NCBI GenBank assembly: GCA_904501925.1
Contig: CAJGCO010000005.1
Location: 18,627 to 82,626 of the forward strand
DNA: 64,000 nt
Direction of reading: 5' to 3'
Source of the DNA: an uncultured Alphaproteobacteria bacterium
Lineage (GTDB): Bacteria; Pseudomonadota; Alphaproteobacteria; RF32; CAG-239
The notes beneath the pieces are model-generated. The model was not told the origin of the DNA, ran no database searches, and saw nothing but the letters and a program-made list of their open reading frames with translations. The position numbers were made by a program, and so were the translations under genes. Below are positions 42,131 through 50,907 of the stretch, piece by piece. Numbering within the stretch: the stretch's first letter is position 1; the number at the start of each line of letters is the position of its first letter.

Positions 42131-43555
42131 TTATTTTGTTTCAAATGATATTGGAAGATATATATTAAAGCAAAATTCATCATCATTATTTTCTATTTCG
42201 TAATTACCTAGGTGGCGACGAATAATTTGGGTTACAATGGATAAGCCTAATCCGGTACCTTTGATGTTTTGATTTTTATGTTCTTGTAGACGATAAAAAC
42301 GTTCGGTTAATCTAGTTAGATTACTTGTTGATATAAGATTTGCTTTGTTTTTTATGCTAATTTTTATTGCAGGGCTAGTAGATACATCATAAAATTTATT
42401 TTGAGGTATGTTATTTACTTTTTGGGTTTTGATGCTTATTGTTGAATTTGGTATGGAATACTTTATTGCATTATCTAATATATTTTGTATGATTTGAGTT
42501 ACTTGATGATTATCTGCGATTATTTGGGGTATTCTTGTAAGTTTATTTTCTATTTTTAGTGATTTATTTTTAGCTTTTAATTCTAAGGCAGATGATACTT
42601 CTCTTATAATATCATTTAGTTTTGTTTTTTCATTTGGGAGGGTATCTATTGATAATTCAATTTTTGATAATGATAATAAATTTTCAATTAATGCAGACAT
42701 AAAATTTGCTTGTTCTTGCATTATGTTTAAGAATTTTTCTTGTGCATTTTTATCGTTTTTAGCGGTGGTTTGCAATGTTTCAATAAAACCTGATATTATT
42801 GATAAAGGGGTACGTAATTCGTGAGATGCATTTGCAACAAAATCTTGTTGCATTTTTTCTAAAATAAGAACTTTTTCTAAATCATAAAAAGATACAACTG
42901 CAACAATGTCTCCTTTAGCAAACCAAGGAAGCATAGAAATACGAATATGGAATTTAGGTTTGTTTTTATTTATGTTTAAATTTATTGATAATTCTTCATT
43001 GCGGCTTGTTCCTGTTAATACTTTATTTAGTGCAGTAACGAACTTAGGATTATCGATAATTGAAATTAAATTTATGTTGTTTAGCTTGTTTTGAAATAAT
43101 TTTCTGGCTGATAAATTTGATCCAATTATATGAGCTTCTTTTTCTATTAATATTAAAGGATCGGGTAGTGTATCTAATACAGCTGCATCAGAGAGTGTTC
43201 TGTTTTCTAACATTTGGTTTTTATCGCTCCAAAATTTATGCATGGAGTTGATGGCGCTAATTAAATCTTTGGTTTCTTTTTCTGTGATATTGCTTAATAA
43301 CTCTTCTTCTGAGGTACCAGAGGATAATTTTGATATGTATTTTTTTATTTGCTGAATTTCAGTTGAAATCGGCATTAAAAATATGGCATTAAAAAATAAA
43401 AGTGAGATATATGAAAAAATTGCAATGTGTGATGGTAAGATATTAAATATGCTTAAAATTAAAAATATTGAGCCACAGGGGATAGATAGAATTAAAACTC
43501 TTAAAGAAAAACCGGAGTTTTTATCAATTCCAAATAATTCATCATCATTTAACAT
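42131..43555 (-). CDS. PhoR-like sensor histidine kinase
   Basis: A 474-residue membrane kinase with two close membrane segments near the N-terminus (about 20-65), a HAMP/linker, a PAS-like region (about 115-220), and the HisKA motif NASHELRTPLSIISGF with the phosphorylated His near 245. The HATPase domain has DNAIKYS (N box) and GTGLGLSIV (G2 box). The periplasmic loop is very short, as in PhoR, so sensing is probably through the membrane or a partner. No response regulator is adjacent. It is followed by the divergent mutS. Confidence 0.88.
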   Translation of the reverse strand: MLNDDELFGIDKNSGFSLRVLILSIPCGSIFLILSIFNILPSHIAIFSYISLLFFNAIFLMPISTEIQQIKKYISKLSSGTSEEELLSNITEKETKDLISAINSMHKFWSDKNQMLENRTLSDAAVLDTLPDPLILIEKEAHIIGSNLSARKLFQNKLNNINLISIIDNPKFVTALNKVLTGTSRNEELSINLNINKNKPKFHIRISMLPWFAKGDIVAVVSFYDLEKVLILEKMQQDFVANASHELRTPLSIISGFIETLQTTAKNDKNAQEKFLNIMQEQANFMSALIENLLSLSKIELSIDTLPNEKTKLNDIIREVSSALELKAKNKSLKIENKLTRIPQIIADNHQVTQIIQNILDNAIKYSIPNSTISIKTQKVNNIPQNKFYDVSTSPAIKISIKNKANLISTSNLTRLTERFYRLQEHKNQNIKGTGLGLSIVTQIIRRHLGNYEIENNDDEFCFNIYLPISFETK

Positions 43556-43645
43556 TAGTATATCTCTAAAAATTAGTGGACTAAAAAATATAAATTAGTA
43601 TAGTGAGGTAATGTTTAGAAATGGTTAATTTGTGAGAAAATAGTA

Positions 43646-46390
43646 ATGAGTAGCGATGCTGTAGAGAATATGGGTGAAGAAATAAAAGGTGGAGTTGTAA
43701 CTTTTAGTGAAATGGCAATGAATCCTAATACACCTGCTATGAAACAATTTGTAGAAATTAAACAAGATTATATGGAATATTTGTTATTTTATAGAATGGG
43801 GGATTTTTATGAATTGTTTTTTGAAGATGCCGTTACAGCATCTCAAGCGCTTGGATTAACATTGACATCTAGAAGTAAGATGGATGGAAGGCAAATTCCT
43901 ATGTGTGGAGTACCTTTTCATGCATATGAGTTGTATTTATCCAGATTAATCAAAATGGGTTATAAAGTTGCTATTTGTGAACAATTGGAAGATCCTAAAG
44001 AGGCTAAGCAAAGAGGTGGCTATAAAGCTATTGTTAAAAGAGATGTGGTAAGACTTGTTACAGCAGGAACTTTGACAGAAGATACATTATTAGAAGCAAA
44101 GAAGAATAACTATATTGCTTCAATATATGTTAGACCAACTGAAATTGGTTTGGCATGGCTTGATATTTCAACTGGTGCTTTTTGTATGCAAAGGCTTGAA
44201 GTTGGCAAAATGTCTCAGTATGATTTAATTTTAGCAAGTTTATCTCGTCTTGATCCTGTAGAGATTATTATTGAAGATAAATTAATGGAACATCCTCAGT
44301 TTTTTGGATTGTTTAAGGAGTTTCGTGATAAATTATCAGTTCGTTCTCGCTCACAATTTAATTATACAAGTGCTATAAATATATTACTTAAAGCATTTAA
44401 GGTGGGAGCTATTGATGCGTTTGGTGATTTTTCTAAATCAGAGTTAATTGCAGGTGGGGTGTTGCTTGAGTATGTTGAAAATACTCAAAAAGGTGCATTG
44501 CCTAGAATTGATAGACCTAAGCATATTGTTGGTGAAGATATATTAGAAATTGATGCGTCAACTAGACGTAGTTTAGAAATTTTAGCTCCAAATAGTATTG
44601 GTGGAAGTTGTTTATTAAGAGTATTAGATAAAACATCGACAGGTATTGGTGGAAGATTGTTGGCGCAACGTTTGGCAATGCCTGTTATGAATATTAAAGT
44701 TATAAATGATAGATTGGATATGGTAGAATTTTTCTATGATAATCCTGAAGTCAGACGCGAAATTAAAGATGTTTTATTAGGCTCAATGGATATTGAAAGA
44801 TCAATAGGTAGATTAAGTGTGGGACGAGGTGGGCCAAAGGATTTGTTTGATTTGGCGATTACCCTTGATAAAGTACCATATGTTAAAAATATTATAAATG
44901 GATTTAAGAGTTATCAGAAAGATAGTATGTATGCAGATATTCCAGCTGAATTGAGAAGGTTAGTTGATAAGTTTTATGATCATGGTCAGTTGGTGAATAA
45001 TATTTTTACATTATTGGGTGATGATAGATCTGTATTACCTCAGTTGGCAAGAAATGGAGGTTTTATTAAAGAAGGGGCATATCCTCCATTAGATTACCTT
45101 AGAGATATTAGAAAAAATAGTGTGGCGAAATGTGAGGAGTTACGTCAAAAATATGCAGAAGAAACAGGAGTATCTGGCTTAAAGGTTAAAAATAATTCGG
45201 TTGTTGGGTATTATGTTGAAGTGCCAACAAGGTTTGCTGATGCTATATTTGAGAATAAGAAATTTATTCATAAACAAACGGTTCTTAATGCTGTTAGATT
45301 TACTACAGATGAATTATGTGAATTAGAAAATGAAGTGCTATCAGCAGATGAGCGCGCTATTGAAATGGAAATAAAACTATTTGTTGAACTAGAGCAAAGA
45401 ATTTTAGCTCAAGCAGATGCTATTATTCGTTCGGCTGAAATTATGGCTGAAATTGATGTGGCAGTTAGTTTAGCATTGGTTGCTGTTGAAAATGGTTTTA
45501 TTAGGCCGATTATAAATGATGGTCTAGATTTTGAAATTGTTGAAGGTAGACACCCTGTTGTTGAAGAAGCTTTGAGAAAAGATGGAGAAGCTTTGTTTGT
45601 TGGAAATGATTGTTGTTTGAAAGAAAATGAGGAGCATATTTGGCTTATAACTGGTCCTAATATGGCTGGTAAATCAACTTTTTTAAGACAAAATGCGCTT
45701 ATTGTTATTATGGCACAAATGGGTGGTTTTGTACCTGCTAAGAGTGCTAAATTTGGTGTGGTTGATAAAATATTCTCTCGTGTGGGGGCTAGTGATGATT
45801 TAGCACGTGGGCGTTCTACATTTATGGTAGAGATGGTCGAGACTGCTTCTATATTAAATCAATCTACAAAGAGATCTTTTGTGATACTTGATGAGATTGG
45901 TAGAGGTACTGCAACATTTGATGGTTTATCTATTGCGTGGGCGGTGGTTGAACAATTGGCTGAGGTTAATAAATGTAGAACTTTGTTTGCTACTCACTAT
46001 CATGAATTGACAAAGCTTGAGAAGAGAATGCCTCAGCTGAGTTTAAGATGTATGAAAACAAAAGAATTTAATGGTGATGTGGTGTTTATGCATGAAGTTA
46101 TTAAGGGGGCTGCTGATAGATCTTATGGTATTCATGTGGCAAAATTGGCAGGTCTTCCTGATTTAACGGTTAAACGAGCCGAACAGGTTTTAAAACTTCT
46201 TGAAGATGAAAAACAAAATAAGATGGTGGCAACTATTGAAAATGATTTGCCATTATTTGAGGTGTTAAAAAATGAGGTTAAGAAAGAAGAGAAAAATCCA
46301 ATTATTGAAGAGATTGAAAATCTTAATTTGGATAATTTGACACCATTTGAAGCGTTAGAAAAATTATATAATCTAAAGAAGATGCTTTAA
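43646..46390 (+). CDS. mutS: DNA mismatch repair protein MutS
   Basis: Recognises mismatches and starts repair with MutL. The 914-residue protein has the mismatch-contacting FYELFFEDA region near residue 55, connector and lever domains, and the ATPase core GPNMAGKSTFLRQ, SRVGASDDLARGRSTFMVEM, ILDEIGRGT and FATHYHEL. The C-terminal extension ends in the usual dimerisation tail. It forms a single-gene unit with an intrinsic terminator. Confidence 0.97.
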   Translation: MSSDAVENMGEEIKGGVVTFSEMAMNPNTPAMKQFVEIKQDYMEYLLFYRMGDFYELFFEDAVTASQALGLTLTSRSKMDGRQIPMCGVPFHAYELYLSRLIKMGYKVAICEQLEDPKEAKQRGGYKAIVKRDVVRLVTAGTLTEDTLLEAKKNNYIASIYVRPTEIGLAWLDISTGAFCMQRLEVGKMSQYDLILASLSRLDPVEIIIEDKLMEHPQFFGLFKEFRDKLSVRSRSQFNYTSAINILLKAFKVGAIDAFGDFSKSELIAGGVLLEYVENTQKGALPRIDRPKHIVGEDILEIDASTRRSLEILAPNSIGGSCLLRVLDKTSTGIGGRLLAQRLAMPVMNIKVINDRLDMVEFFYDNPEVRREIKDVLLGSMDIERSIGRLSVGRGGPKDLFDLAITLDKVPYVKNIINGFKSYQKDSMYADIPAELRRLVDKFYDHGQLVNNIFTLLGDDRSVLPQLARNGGFIKEGAYPPLDYLRDIRKNSVAKCEELRQKYAEETGVSGLKVKNNSVVGYYVEVPTRFADAIFENKKFIHKQTVLNAVRFTTDELCELENEVLSADERAIEMEIKLFVELEQRILAQADAIIRSAEIMAEIDVAVSLALVAVENGFIRPIINDGLDFEIVEGRHPVVEEALRKDGEALFVGNDCCLKENEEHIWLITGPNMAGKSTFLRQNALIVIMAQMGGFVPAKSAKFGVVDKIFSRVGASDDLARGRSTFMVEMVETASILNQSTKRSFVILDEIGRGTATFDGLSIAWAVVEQLAEVNKCRTLFATHYHELTKLEKRMPQLSLRCMKTKEFNGDVVFMHEVIKGAADRSYGIHVAKLAGLPDLTVKRAEQVLKLLEDEKQNKMVATIENDLPLFEVLKNEVKKEEKNPIIEEIENLNLDNLTPFEALEKLYNLKKML

Positions 46391-46396
46391 GCAAAT

Positions 46397-46430
46397 AAAA
46401 AAGAGGCTTAAATTAAAGCCTCTTTTTTTT
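46397..46430. terminator. Bidirectional intrinsic terminator, mutS / barrel protein
   Basis: Stem AAAGAGGCTT / AAGCCTCTTT with a short A/T loop and a T-run; A-rich on the other side, so it can serve the convergent gene at 46445. Confidence 0.88.
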
Positions 46431-46444
46431 ATTCTTTGGTAAGA

Positions 46445-46963
46445 TTAAAAATTATATCTTAAACCGAATGAAAGTTCATCTAATTCATTTAAGTATGAAG
46501 AATGAACCCAAGCATGGTGATACATAGCTCTAAGAGTTGTTTTTTCTGATAAAGCATATTGAACACCAGCACCTAAACGTTCAGCTAAACCTGTATCAGA
46601 ATTATAGCCGTGTGCTTTAACTTTGTATTCAGCAATACCAGCAGAACCAACTAATTCCCAACGACCAGAACAACCTAAATCTTGGAATACTAATGCATCA
46701 ACACCATAGCCACTGATACGTGTTGTGTTGTTTGCTTTGTGTTCTCTTAAACCTGTGTTATAGAAAGCTTCTAAACCAAAACGATCTGTTCTAGCACCGA
46801 TTACACCAGATAAAGACCAGTCTTTTGAGCTTAGTTTAACATCAGAATCGCTATCAACCAAAGCATAGTTCATATCTAAACCAACATATGGTGTAGCATC
46901 AATAGCTTCTGCATTTGCAGCAAGCATTCCGGCAATACCTGCCAATAATAAAGTTTTTTTCAT
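46445..46963 (-). CDS. Small outer membrane beta-barrel protein
   Basis: A 172-residue protein with a signal peptide (about 1-20, ending NAEA), then alternating strands rich in Gly/Tyr/Leu and a C-terminal Phe (FGLRYNF). This is the signature of an eight-stranded OmpA/OmpX-like barrel inserted by BAM. The start at 46963 (MKKTLLL) is preferred over a TTG at 46972. AGAGGG precedes it. No peptidoglycan-binding domain is present. The function is unknown, probably structural or adhesive. Confidence 0.8.
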   Translation of the reverse strand: MKKTLLLAGIAGMLAANAEAIDATPYVGLDMNYALVDSDSDVKLSSKDWSLSGVIGARTDRFGLEAFYNTGLREHKANNTTRISGYGVDALVFQDLGCSGRWELVGSAGIAEYKVKAHGYNSDTGLAERLGAGVQYALSEKTTLRAMYHHAWVHSSYLNELDELSFGLRYNF

Positions 46964-47139
46964 TGTATACAATCCCTCTCTTAAATTTAAGGTAATATCG
47001 TTAATAGTTAAACGATGCTACAACTTTAGTTTATATTTTATTATTTGCAAGAAAAAAATTATATAATTTTTTAGATAGTATTTAATTTGTTTGATTGGTG
47101 ATTATATTATTAGGAAATCAATGAGACAAGGAGTGAGAT

Positions 47140-48054
47140 ATGAAATATTTAAAATTAAATAATGATGTTGAAATGCCAATTTTGGGGTTAGGAACGTGGA
47201 AGAGTGATAAAACACAAATTTATAGTGCAATTAGATGGGCATTAAAATTGGGATATAAGCATTTTGATTGTGCTAGTGTTTATGGAAATGAGGAAGAAAT
47301 TGGAATGGCCTTAAAAGGTGCAATGAATGAAGATGGCTTAAAGAGGGATGAATTTTTTGTTACTTCAAAATTGTGGAATAATATGCATAGAAAAGAGGAT
47401 GTAAGAGAGGCTTTAGAAAAGAGTTTGAAAGATTTAGGATTGGAGTATCTTGATTTATATTTAATGCATTGGCCTGTTGCTCAAAAAAAAGAAGCTATTA
47501 TGCCATTAACTAAAGATGATATGGTCTCGTTAGATGAGGTTCCTATTATTGAAACATGGAAAGCTATGGAGGAGTTGTATAAGGAGGGAAAAATTAGAGC
47601 TATAGGGGTTTCAAATTTTGGAATTAAACGGCTTGAGGAGTTATTAAAAGAGGCTGATATAAATCCAATGGTGTTGCAAGTTGAAAGACATCCTTATTTG
47701 CAGCAAAATGAATTATTAGAGTTTTGTGATAAAAATATGATAAAGATGGTTGCTTATTCACCATTAGGGGGCGATAGAAAAGAGGTTTTAAAAGAAGATG
47801 TGGTGATAGATATTGCTAAAAGGAATAATATTAGTGAGGCTCAAGTGGTTTTGGCTTGGAATATGATGAATGGTGTTGGAGTTGTTCCTAAATCTGTAAA
47901 TGAAATGCATTTAAGAGAAAATATTGGATCACTTAATGTAGAGTTAGATGAACGAGATATGGAAGAGTTAGGTAAAATAAATAAAGATGAGCGTTTTTTA
48001 AGTGCAGATGTGTTTAAAATTGGGTGGTATAAAAATGAAGATATTTTAGCTTAA
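47140..48054 (+). CDS. Aldo/keto reductase
   Basis: A 304-residue NADPH-dependent (beta/alpha)8 barrel oxidoreductase. The catalytic tetrad is visible: Asp and Tyr in FDCASVYGNE, Lys in TSKLW, and His in LMHWP. IGVSNFG and a C-terminal NADPH site (VVPKSVNEMHLREN) complete the family pattern. Closest in style to the 2,5-diketo-gluconate reductase/AKR5 branch. SD AAGGAG before ATG. It is a single-gene unit with its own terminator. Confidence 0.92.
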   Translation: MKYLKLNNDVEMPILGLGTWKSDKTQIYSAIRWALKLGYKHFDCASVYGNEEEIGMALKGAMNEDGLKRDEFFVTSKLWNNMHRKEDVREALEKSLKDLGLEYLDLYLMHWPVAQKKEAIMPLTKDDMVSLDEVPIIETWKAMEELYKEGKIRAIGVSNFGIKRLEELLKEADINPMVLQVERHPYLQQNELLEFCDKNMIKMVAYSPLGGDRKEVLKEDVVIDIAKRNNISEAQVVLAWNMMNGVGVVPKSVNEMHLRENIGSLNVELDERDMEELGKINKDERFLSADVFKIGWYKNEDILA

Positions 48055-48056
48055 AA

Positions 48057-48093
48057 ATAAAAAAGCGTCTACCATAAAGGTAGGCGCTTTTCT
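48057..48093. terminator. Intrinsic terminator after the aldo/keto reductase
   Basis: Stem AAAAGCGTCTACC / GGTAGGCGCTTTT (one G-U pair) with a short loop; A/T runs on both sides. Confidence 0.88.
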
Positions 48094-48099
48094 TTTAGA

Positions 48100-49356
48100 T
48101 TAGGAATGAACTCTTAACACTGTTTTACCAGTTGATCTGGTAAAGAAATTGCCATTGAGTGTGGTTTCAATGGTAAATATACGAGTATTAATATAGTCCG
48201 AACCCATGTTTTCTTCATGTACCATTTCTTTTTGAGTACACTTAACATCTCCAGTGAACGGGAAGCTAAAGCTTGTTTCTCCATCGCTCCATGTTATGCT
48301 CTGTACAGTGAGTACAATAGCATCAACATGTGGAACTTTAATCTTCTCACCTTCAAACAAAGCTGTCCAGGTATGAGTTGATTTCTGTTCTTCGAGGTAG
48401 AAATTACCCTTTGTTGAATTGCTGATGGTTACATCTGAGTGCTCTTCTGTTTCATATGGGATGCCATTATCAACATAAAGAGTTTCAGATCCAGCCTTAC
48501 CAACTCTAATGACAGCAAATTCACGATTATTAACCGGAACTGTGTCGTTAGGTGCAATAGTGTATTCGTTTACACGACGTACAATAACGCGAAGGTATGC
48601 AGCATCAACATCATATCTCATTGTAGTGTCACAAATAAGATATGAATGCTTTAATTCATTTGTGATGTCTTTGCGTACTTTTTTCTGGAAATAGTACGGT
48701 CTTACCATGAGCGTTTCGCTTTCAAGGCTGTCGTCTTGCTCATACTTATTGCCGGTGTTGGCATAAGAGTATACAACTTCATAATTTAGACCGACGTTTG
48801 AAAGTTGATCGTCAATGATTGTTGTATCTGCATGAGAAAATTCAATGCTCTGAATTTCAATGTGAGGATAAGCAATGGTGTCCATCTTTTGCAAGATGAA
48901 ATCATATGCCCATTCTCCTGAAACAATCGCTGACTGAGAGTCAGAAAAAGCATCAGTTCCAGAAATAGAGCCCTGAATTGGCTTGTTGTTTTTGATGACA
49001 ACAGACCTTTCAGAAGCCTGAATAATCTCAGGAAGAGTAAACTCTTCAACGAGGATTGTATCCTTGTTTAAGAGGATTGTCGCCTTGGCTTCGGGGTTTG
49101 ATGGTAAAATATATTCAACATCATTGCCATCGGCAGTAAGGGTTGCATTTTGCTCAAAAGAAACGACACCTTCACAAAGTGTTTCGCTTGTTTGCGCAGA
49201 AGCAGAAATTTTTCCTTCAAAGAATAAATCCTTTGAGACCACAATTGTGTCATTTGTGCTTGGGGGCACGAATGATGTTTTGTACTCTTCACTTGAGCAT
49301 GAGCTCATTAAAACTACACAGATTGCGACGTTTGTCGCGAATAACATTTTCTTCAT
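48100..49356 (-). CDS. Bacteroidota-like surface lipoprotein, repeat family member 1
   Basis: A 418-residue predicted lipoprotein: the signal peptide ends LMSSC, and the mature start CSSEE resembles the Ser/acidic lipoprotein export signal of Bacteroidota surface lipoproteins. The rest is beta-rich and Thr/Ser/Asp-rich with few membrane-like stretches. It shares a plan with the 1116-residue protein at 52946: VSFEQNATL vs VTFDQAATM, PHIEIQSIEF vs PHVVIDSIRF, VRPYYFQKK vs AKPWYYKVI. No Shine-Dalgarno site, and codon use less A+T-rich than its neighbours. No function known; acquisition from a gut Bacteroidota is inferred. Confidence 0.72.
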   Translation of the reverse strand: MKKMLFATNVAICVVLMSSCSSEEYKTSFVPPSTNDTIVVSKDLFFEGKISASAQTSETLCEGVVSFEQNATLTADGNDVEYILPSNPEAKATILLNKDTILVEEFTLPEIIQASERSVVIKNNKPIQGSISGTDAFSDSQSAIVSGEWAYDFILQKMDTIAYPHIEIQSIEFSHADTTIIDDQLSNVGLNYEVVYSYANTGNKYEQDDSLESETLMVRPYYFQKKVRKDITNELKHSYLICDTTMRYDVDAAYLRVIVRRVNEYTIAPNDTVPVNNREFAVIRVGKAGSETLYVDNGIPYETEEHSDVTISNSTKGNFYLEEQKSTHTWTALFEGEKIKVPHVDAIVLTVQSITWSDGETSFSFPFTGDVKCTQKEMVHEENMGSDYINTRIFTIETTLNGNFFTRSTGKTVLRVHS

Positions 49357-49639
49357 AATAGTTATTTTTGGGGGTTTTTACTATACTTGGTATTTAGCAC
49401 GCATAATACTAACATATTTCAAAACCCATAAGGATTATGAAAAAGACTGATAATAATAAAACGTACTAATTTTTATAATTTATATTTTTACGGCTTAATT
49501 GTAGCATAAAAAATGAGATGTTTCAAGAGTTTTTTGGGCAAACAAATATTTAAAAGGGGAGAAAGTATAAAAAGATATTGCGTTTGATGTGGTTAAAGTT
49601 TATTGTTGCTAGAGTTTATTTTGTGATGAGGATTGTATT

Positions 49640-50386
49640 ATGGAGCGCAATTTAGAAGAAAAAAAAGAGGAATCTTTATGGGAAACACTTAAAACTGTTT
49701 TTTTAGCAATTGTTATTGCAGGATTAGTTAGAACATTTTGGATTGAACCTTATAAAATTCCTTCTGGTTCGATGTATCCAACTTTAGAAGTGGGGGATTT
49801 TTTATTTATATCTAAATATACGTATGGATATTCACGTCATTCTTTTCCATTTAGTTTTCCTAAATTTGAGGGAAGGTTTTGGGATGATAAACCTAATAGA
49901 GGTGATGTTGTTGTGTTTAAATATCCAGGAGATAATAAAACGGATTTTATTAAAAGAGTGGTAGGGCTTCCAGGTGATAAGATTCAGGTTAAAGGGGGAA
50001 GATTATATATAAATGGAGTTCCAAATAAGAGAGAATATATTGATAATTATGTGATTAATAATATTATATATTCGGTTGATTTTAAAAAATATAAAGAAAC
50101 AAATCCTGAGGGAAAGGAATATGAAATCATTGAATTATCAGATAATGTAAAAGGTGTTGATAATACGATAGAGTTTAATGTTCCTGAAGGGCATTACTTT
50201 ATGATGGGTGATAATAGAGATAATTCTAATGATTCTCGTAAAGATGTTGGGTTTGTACCATATAATAACATAACAGGTAAGGCTAGATTTTTATTTTATT
50301 CTCATGATGGAAGTCAAAAATGGTATAATCCAGTTACGTGGATAAAGGCTATTCGTTGGAATAGGATATTTAATAAAATTATCTAA
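49640..50386 (+). CDS. lepB: Signal peptidase I
   Basis: Cleaves signal peptides of exported proteins at the outer face of the inner membrane. The 248-residue protein has one N-terminal membrane segment (about 15-33), the catalytic Ser in IPSGSMYPTL, the Lys in DFIKRVVGLPGD, and the box D/E motif FMMGDNRDNSNDSR. GAGGA precedes the ATG. rnc and era, usual neighbours, are absent. It stands alone with a terminator. Confidence 0.96.
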   Translation: MERNLEEKKEESLWETLKTVFLAIVIAGLVRTFWIEPYKIPSGSMYPTLEVGDFLFISKYTYGYSRHSFPFSFPKFEGRFWDDKPNRGDVVVFKYPGDNKTDFIKRVVGLPGDKIQVKGGRLYINGVPNKREYIDNYVINNIIYSVDFKKYKETNPEGKEYEIIELSDNVKGVDNTIEFNVPEGHYFMMGDNRDNSNDSRKDVGFVPYNNITGKARFLFYSHDGSQKWYNPVTWIKAIRWNRIFNKII

Positions 50387-50395
50387 AAAATATGT

Positions 50396-50421
50396 AGCCA
50401 CCAGATAATGGTGGCTTTTTT
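50396..50421 (+). terminator. Intrinsic terminator after lepB
   Basis: Stem AGCCACC / GGTGGCT with a seven-base loop and T5-T6, just after the lepB stop. Confidence 0.88.
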
Positions 50422-50458
50422 GTATAAAAAATAGTTGATTTGATTAAAAATATATAGT

Positions 50459-50794
50459 ATGGGTGTAAAAAAAATATTAATATGTACAATTATGGCAATA
50501 CCGAGTAAAAAACTCTCAGATATTGAGAGCTGGCTAGTTCTGAATTCGTTTTGTTTGGAATTAGGCGCATTGTTAGCAGTTGTTAAAGAATGTGTAGCAT
50601 TGGCAAAAATTTTGTGTGTAATAGGATTACTATTTTATACAATTGCTAAAGTTTTCAGACTTTATGATATATTGTTTATTAGTTCTTATAGTGTAAAGGC
50701 TACAATATATCTAGTTACAATCAATATATTACTTGGAGGACTTTCTGGTTTTATTTTGGTTGACTTGTTCATGAAGTTTTTTATAGGTTGTTGA
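50459..50794 (+). CDS. Small membrane protein, hypothetical
   Basis: A 111-residue frame with three likely membrane segments (about 28-45, 48-65, 78-105). Not recognised. It lies between two terminators, so it would need its own promoter; TATAGT just before the start is too close to serve as one for this ATG. No clear ribosome site. The following terminator supports a real transcription unit. Confidence 0.45.
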   Translation: MGVKKILICTIMAIPSKKLSDIESWLVLNSFCLELGALLAVVKECVALAKILCVIGLLFYTIAKVFRLYDILFISSYSVKATIYLVTINILLGGLSGFILVDLFMKFFIGC

Positions 50795-50817
50795 GCACGT
50801 GATTATGATGTGATTTA

Positions 50818-50857
50818 AAGAGTACGTTAAGGTAAGCCTTAAGGTACTCTTTTTTTT
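50818..50857 (+). terminator. Intrinsic terminator
   Basis: Long stem AAGAGTAC...GTACTCTT with an inner TTAAGG/CCTTAA pairing and a T7 run. It ends the transcript of the small membrane gene. Confidence 0.88.
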
Positions 50858-50907
50858 GATAATGAATATTATTGACTTTGGTATACAAAAAGTTTATATA
50901 AAAATCT

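Noticed and set aside
46998..47015. ATCGTT/AACGAT inverted repeat upstream of the barrel protein as an operator
   Set aside because: Six-base arms in A/T-rich sequence are expected by chance; no matching second site was seen.
49357..49639. Small gene or RNA between the lipoprotein and lepB
   Set aside because: No credible frame, hairpin or promoter of note; it appears to be plain A/T-rich intergenic sequence holding both 5' regions.
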